Below are positions 6,182 to 8,404 of a DNA stretch of 8,404 nucleotides, in pieces. Each line of letters begins with the position of its first letter. The stretch's first letter is position 1. This stretch comes from Chloroflexota bacterium (GTDB taxonomy: Bacteria; Chloroflexota; UBA5177; JANWHV01), in NCBI GenBank assembly GCA_025924845.1, contig JAICHN010000228.1, positions 1 to 8,404 on the forward strand, written 5' to 3'. The notes beneath the pieces were generated by a model. It saw only the letters and a program-made list of their open reading frames with translations. It had not been told where the DNA came from and made no database searches. Both the position numbers and the translations under genes were made by a program.

Positions 6182-8404
6182 CTAGCATTCGCTGTAGCCG
6201 CAGCCATGGCATTTCTTGCAACCCTCTTCGAGCACGAAGGCGCCGCTGCTCCCACACTGTGGGCAGAGGTTACCCAGCACCCGTGCCGTGGGGATAGTGA
6301 GTTGGGTGGGAACGGCGAAATCATGACCGTTTAGCGCCGTGTGACCATTCATCGGCCTGCTGATCGGCGCGGGCACGTTCGACAGACCCTGTTCGAGGTG
6401 CGACATGAACGCTTGGGACAGGGCATCGGGGAGAGAGAGTACGCGGCTGGCTCCGAATCCGACCGAACGGCTGCCACCAATACCGCGTAGTTGCGTTGCG
6501 ATGAGGTGGAGACGCTCCTCCGGTTCGATGGGCGATGGTAAGCGGAGTGTGAGGGAGATCAGACGACCCAAAGCCTCGGCCAGCGCCGCGATATCCGATC
6601 CCGCCCGGCCCACGCTGAGGAACACCTCGACCGGACCCGAGTCGTCGGAATTAATGGTAATGTTGGCTGTGCCCTCGGGCGCCCGCACCTGGCGCGTGTA
6701 GCCGAACACGACGGACGGGCGCGGCTTAACCGCGGCAGGAGTGGCCGGCGCGACGGGGACGGCGGGTACGGGCGCGACCTCGGTGGTAGACGACGCGGCC
6801 GGCGGCGCGTCCTTGGTGCCCACATTCAATACCTGGCCCGTGGAGAGACAGCCGTCTCGAAACACCGTGATGCCTTTGCAGCCTTCGGCCCAGGCCATCA
6901 GGTAGGCATCCTCAATATCTTTTACGGTGGATTCGTTGGGCAGATTCACGGTCTTACTGATGCTGTTGTCTACGCCATGCTGGAACGCGGCTTGCATCTT
7001 GATATGCCAGTCCGGCGTCACCTCATGCGCATTGACAAACACCCGCCGCCACTTTTCAGGGACTTCGTCAATGTCCTCGATTGAGCCATGCTCGCTCACC
7101 TTCTCCAGCAGCGCTTCAGAGTAAAAGCCCTGTTCGCGGGCAATACGGGCAAAGATCGGATTACTGAGCACAAGGCGGCGCTCGGTGGGTTTCCCACGGT
7201 CGACCACATGGGTAAAGGCCAGGGCAAAGACCGGCTCGATACCGCTTGAGCAGTCGGCAATGATGCTGATCGTGCCGGTGGGCGCAACCGTAGTGAGAGT
7301 AGCATTGCGTAGCGGCGGGCCATCTCGATAAATCGACCGCGCAAAATTGGGGAAGGCGCCGCGGCTGCGGGCCAGCACCTGCGACTCATCATGGGCGATA
7401 CGGTTCACAAAGCGCATCACCTCTTCACCCAGAGCCAGTGCTTCCTCCGAATCGTAGGGAATGGCCAGCAGGAAGAGCAGATCGGCCCATCCCATAATGC
7501 CCAAACCGATTCGGCGATTGGCGCGCACGGTCTCGTTGATTTCGGGCAGGGGCAATGGATTGATCTCGATCACGTTATCGAGGAAGCGCGTGGTGACGCG
7601 GGACACCCGCTCCAGCTCCTCCCAATCCACGCCGTAAGACCCGGACGGCTCGCGGGTGACGCATGCTGCAAGATTGATACTGCCGAGGTTGCATGCATCA
7701 TAGCCGCCAAGCCACTGCTCACCGCACTGGTGCGTGACCAGACCATTAGCTATGATACTGTGGGTGACAGGCTCCGTGGTATCGAACACATCGGCCACGC
7801 CGGCGTCCTCGATAAGGGCCACTTGGGTAGTGAAGTCCTCGCGGTTGGACAGGCGTTTCTTCGCAGCGATCCACTGCTCCAGCTGATCCTGTTTTCGATC
7901 CTGGAGAAAGCCGATTTCTTGCGCGAATCGGTCCCGATTGGCTTTGTCGATGATCACCTCGTATTGCGCCTGAGTCGCATACGATGTCGCGACGCGCGCG
8001 CTGTTCGGCAGTAAGGTAAAGCCCGACTGGCGACGGAGGCGGATAGCACTGACGATGCCGAAATTGAGCATGAGCTGCTGGACATCGCGGGCGAGGTCCT
8101 TGGATGACGTGGCGAGGCGGACACTACACGTCCCCTTGGCCACACTCGTTTGGACGCTGCCGTCGGCGCTAAACAGGCCGCGCAAGAAGCCTACCACTGC
8201 CTGCCGAGGCGCTGTGTAGATGCACTCCGGCACCCGCTTATGCTCCGCCCGAGCACCGGTAAGGCCGAGTCCCGCGAAGAAATCCGCCACCAAGCCGGTG
8301 TACTGCAATTGCAGATGGCCCGGGCGTTGCACGCGGCTGCCGCCATAACCAAACCACCTTTGCAACCGCTCCTGAACGACATCGGCAAGCTCGCCGTCGG
8401 CGTC
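6182..8404 (-). CDS. nrdJ: Adenosylcobalamin-dependent ribonucleotide reductase (class II) with intein, 5' end outside window
   Basis: The minus-strand frame is open to the window edge, giving 740 residues; an apparent start at 8365 (TTG) is internal. The enzyme reduces ribonucleotides to deoxyribonucleotides with a cobalamin-derived radical. Residues 1-226 are intein; the reductase resumes at 227 with CGEQWLGGYDACNLGSINL, the region of the class II NPCGEQ motif. Cys227 matches the thiyl-radical cysteine, Glu229 the active-site Glu, and Cys238, eleven residues on, the redox-active partner cysteine. The phosphate-binding loop APTGTIS (374-380), CSSGIEPVFA (385-394) and EGCKGITVFRDG (507-518) follow. 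An Ala/Pro-rich linker (about 535-560) joins a TSCPD domain (about 563-672), and a C-terminal zinc ribbon (CPQCG at 714-718, then CKKCHGCGYSEC to the last residue) supplies the tail cysteines used for reduction. The N-terminal ATP-cone and first half of the barrel, and the intein N-terminus, are off-window. Splicing is needed for activity. A perfect hairpin ends the gene. Confidence 0.95.
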   Translation of the reverse strand, partial: DADGELADVVQERLQRWFGYGGSRVQRPGHLQLQYTGLVADFFAGLGLTGARAEHKRVPECIYTAPRQAVVGFLRGLFSADGSVQTSVAKGTCSVRLATSSKDLARDVQQLMLNFGIVSAIRLRRQSGFTLLPNSARVATSYATQAQYEVIIDKANRDRFAQEIGFLQDRKQDQLEQWIAAKKRLSNREDFTTQVALIEDAGVADVFDTTEPVTHSIIANGLVTHQCGEQWLGGYDACNLGSINLAACVTREPSGSYGVDWEELERVSRVTTRFLDNVIEINPLPLPEINETVRANRRIGLGIMGWADLLFLLAIPYDSEEALALGEEVMRFVNRIAHDESQVLARSRGAFPNFARSIYRDGPPLRNATLTTVAPTGTISIIADCSSGIEPVFALAFTHVVDRGKPTERRLVLSNPIFARIAREQGFYSEALLEKVSEHGSIEDIDEVPEKWRRVFVNAHEVTPDWHIKMQAAFQHGVDNSISKTVNLPNESTVKDIEDAYLMAWAEGCKGITVFRDGCLSTGQVLNVGTKDAPPAASSTTEVAPVPAVPVAPATPAAVKPRPSVVFGYTRQVRAPEGTANITINSDDSGPVEVFLSVGRAGSDIAALAEALGRLISLTLRLPSPIEPEERLHLIATQLRGIGGSRSVGFGASRVLSLPDALSQAFMSHLEQGLSNVPAPISRPMNGHTALNGHDFAVPTQLTIPTARVLGNLCPQCGSSGAFVLEEGCKKCHGCGYSEC
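7727..8404 (-). mobile_element. Intein with LAGLIDADG homing endonuclease, C-terminal part
   Basis: In-frame sequence foreign to ribonucleotide reductases precedes CGEQ. It contains FLRGLFSADGSV (the second LAGLIDADG motif, 8159-8188), preceded by KRVPECIYTAPRQAV and followed by RLATSSKDLARDVQQLMLNF, as in DOD-type intein endonucleases. The catalytic Asp of the motif is kept, though the usual Asp two before it is Ser. The splicing domain resumes with DVFDTTEPVTHSIIANGLV (block F) and ends THQ, then Cys (block G). The penultimate His is present, but the last intein residue is Gln (CAG, 7727-7729) where Asn is normal. The +1 nucleophile is Cys (7724-7726). The N-terminal splicing blocks A and B and the first LAGLIDADG motif lie beyond the window, so I cannot say whether the intein is complete. 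Confidence 0.92.

Noticed and set aside
7391..8014. Plus-strand open frame of 207 codons opposite nrdJ
   Set aside because: It is antisense to the reductase and intein coding sequence, whose motifs are unmistakable on the minus strand.
8390..8404. DADG residues at the very edge, suggesting the first LAGLIDADG motif
   Set aside because: They lack the preceding hydrophobic helix in view and are followed by an ELADVVQERL helix rather than the usual strand; in related inteins an acidic segment of this kind follows the first motif, so I cannot call it.

Overview
The window is GC-rich bacterial chromosomal DNA with complete or edge-cut protein genes and no RNA genes, CRISPR array or insertion sequence that I can see. 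The cobalamin-dependent (class II) ribonucleotide reductase with a TSCPD domain and zinc-ribbon tail, the GT26/polyprenyl-phosphate transferase pair and the well-spaced, mostly monocistronic layout would fit a Chloroflexota-like or similar GC-rich bacterium. That assignment is a guess from gene content, not from a marker gene.

Left part (1-3797): the 3' end of a gene for a probable surface protein with two beta-sandwich domains (NPCBM-like, then Ig/Fn3-like) faces a WecG/TagA/CpsF (GT26) glycosyltransferase gene across a 298-base gap that holds two abutting perfect hairpins. The GT26 gene is divergent from a large polyprenyl-phosphate sugar-1-phosphate transferase gene. The 333-base divergent region is non-coding and carries a cluster of GAACC elements that looks like an operator. 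The transferase would start, and the GT26 enzyme extend, a lipid-linked sugar for exopolysaccharide or wall glycan; the surface protein may bind glycan.

Middle part (3800-5221): two bases after the sugar transferase gene lies a small two-helix membrane protein that resembles a histidine kinase cut off after its DHp helices. The phosphoacceptor His position is Arg and there is no ATPase domain. Tail-to-tail with it is an intact OmpR/PhoB-type response regulator with no functional kinase partner in view.

Right part (5397-8404): a GNAT acetyltransferase gene, a perfect 18-bp hairpin, and the 3' part of nrdJ. The nrdJ gene is interrupted by an intein whose C-terminal part, including a LAGLIDADG endonuclease motif, runs to the window edge. 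The intein sits directly before the catalytic thiyl-radical cysteine of the reductase and ends in an atypical His-Gln rather than His-Asn. The intein and the degenerate kinase are the two most notable items.
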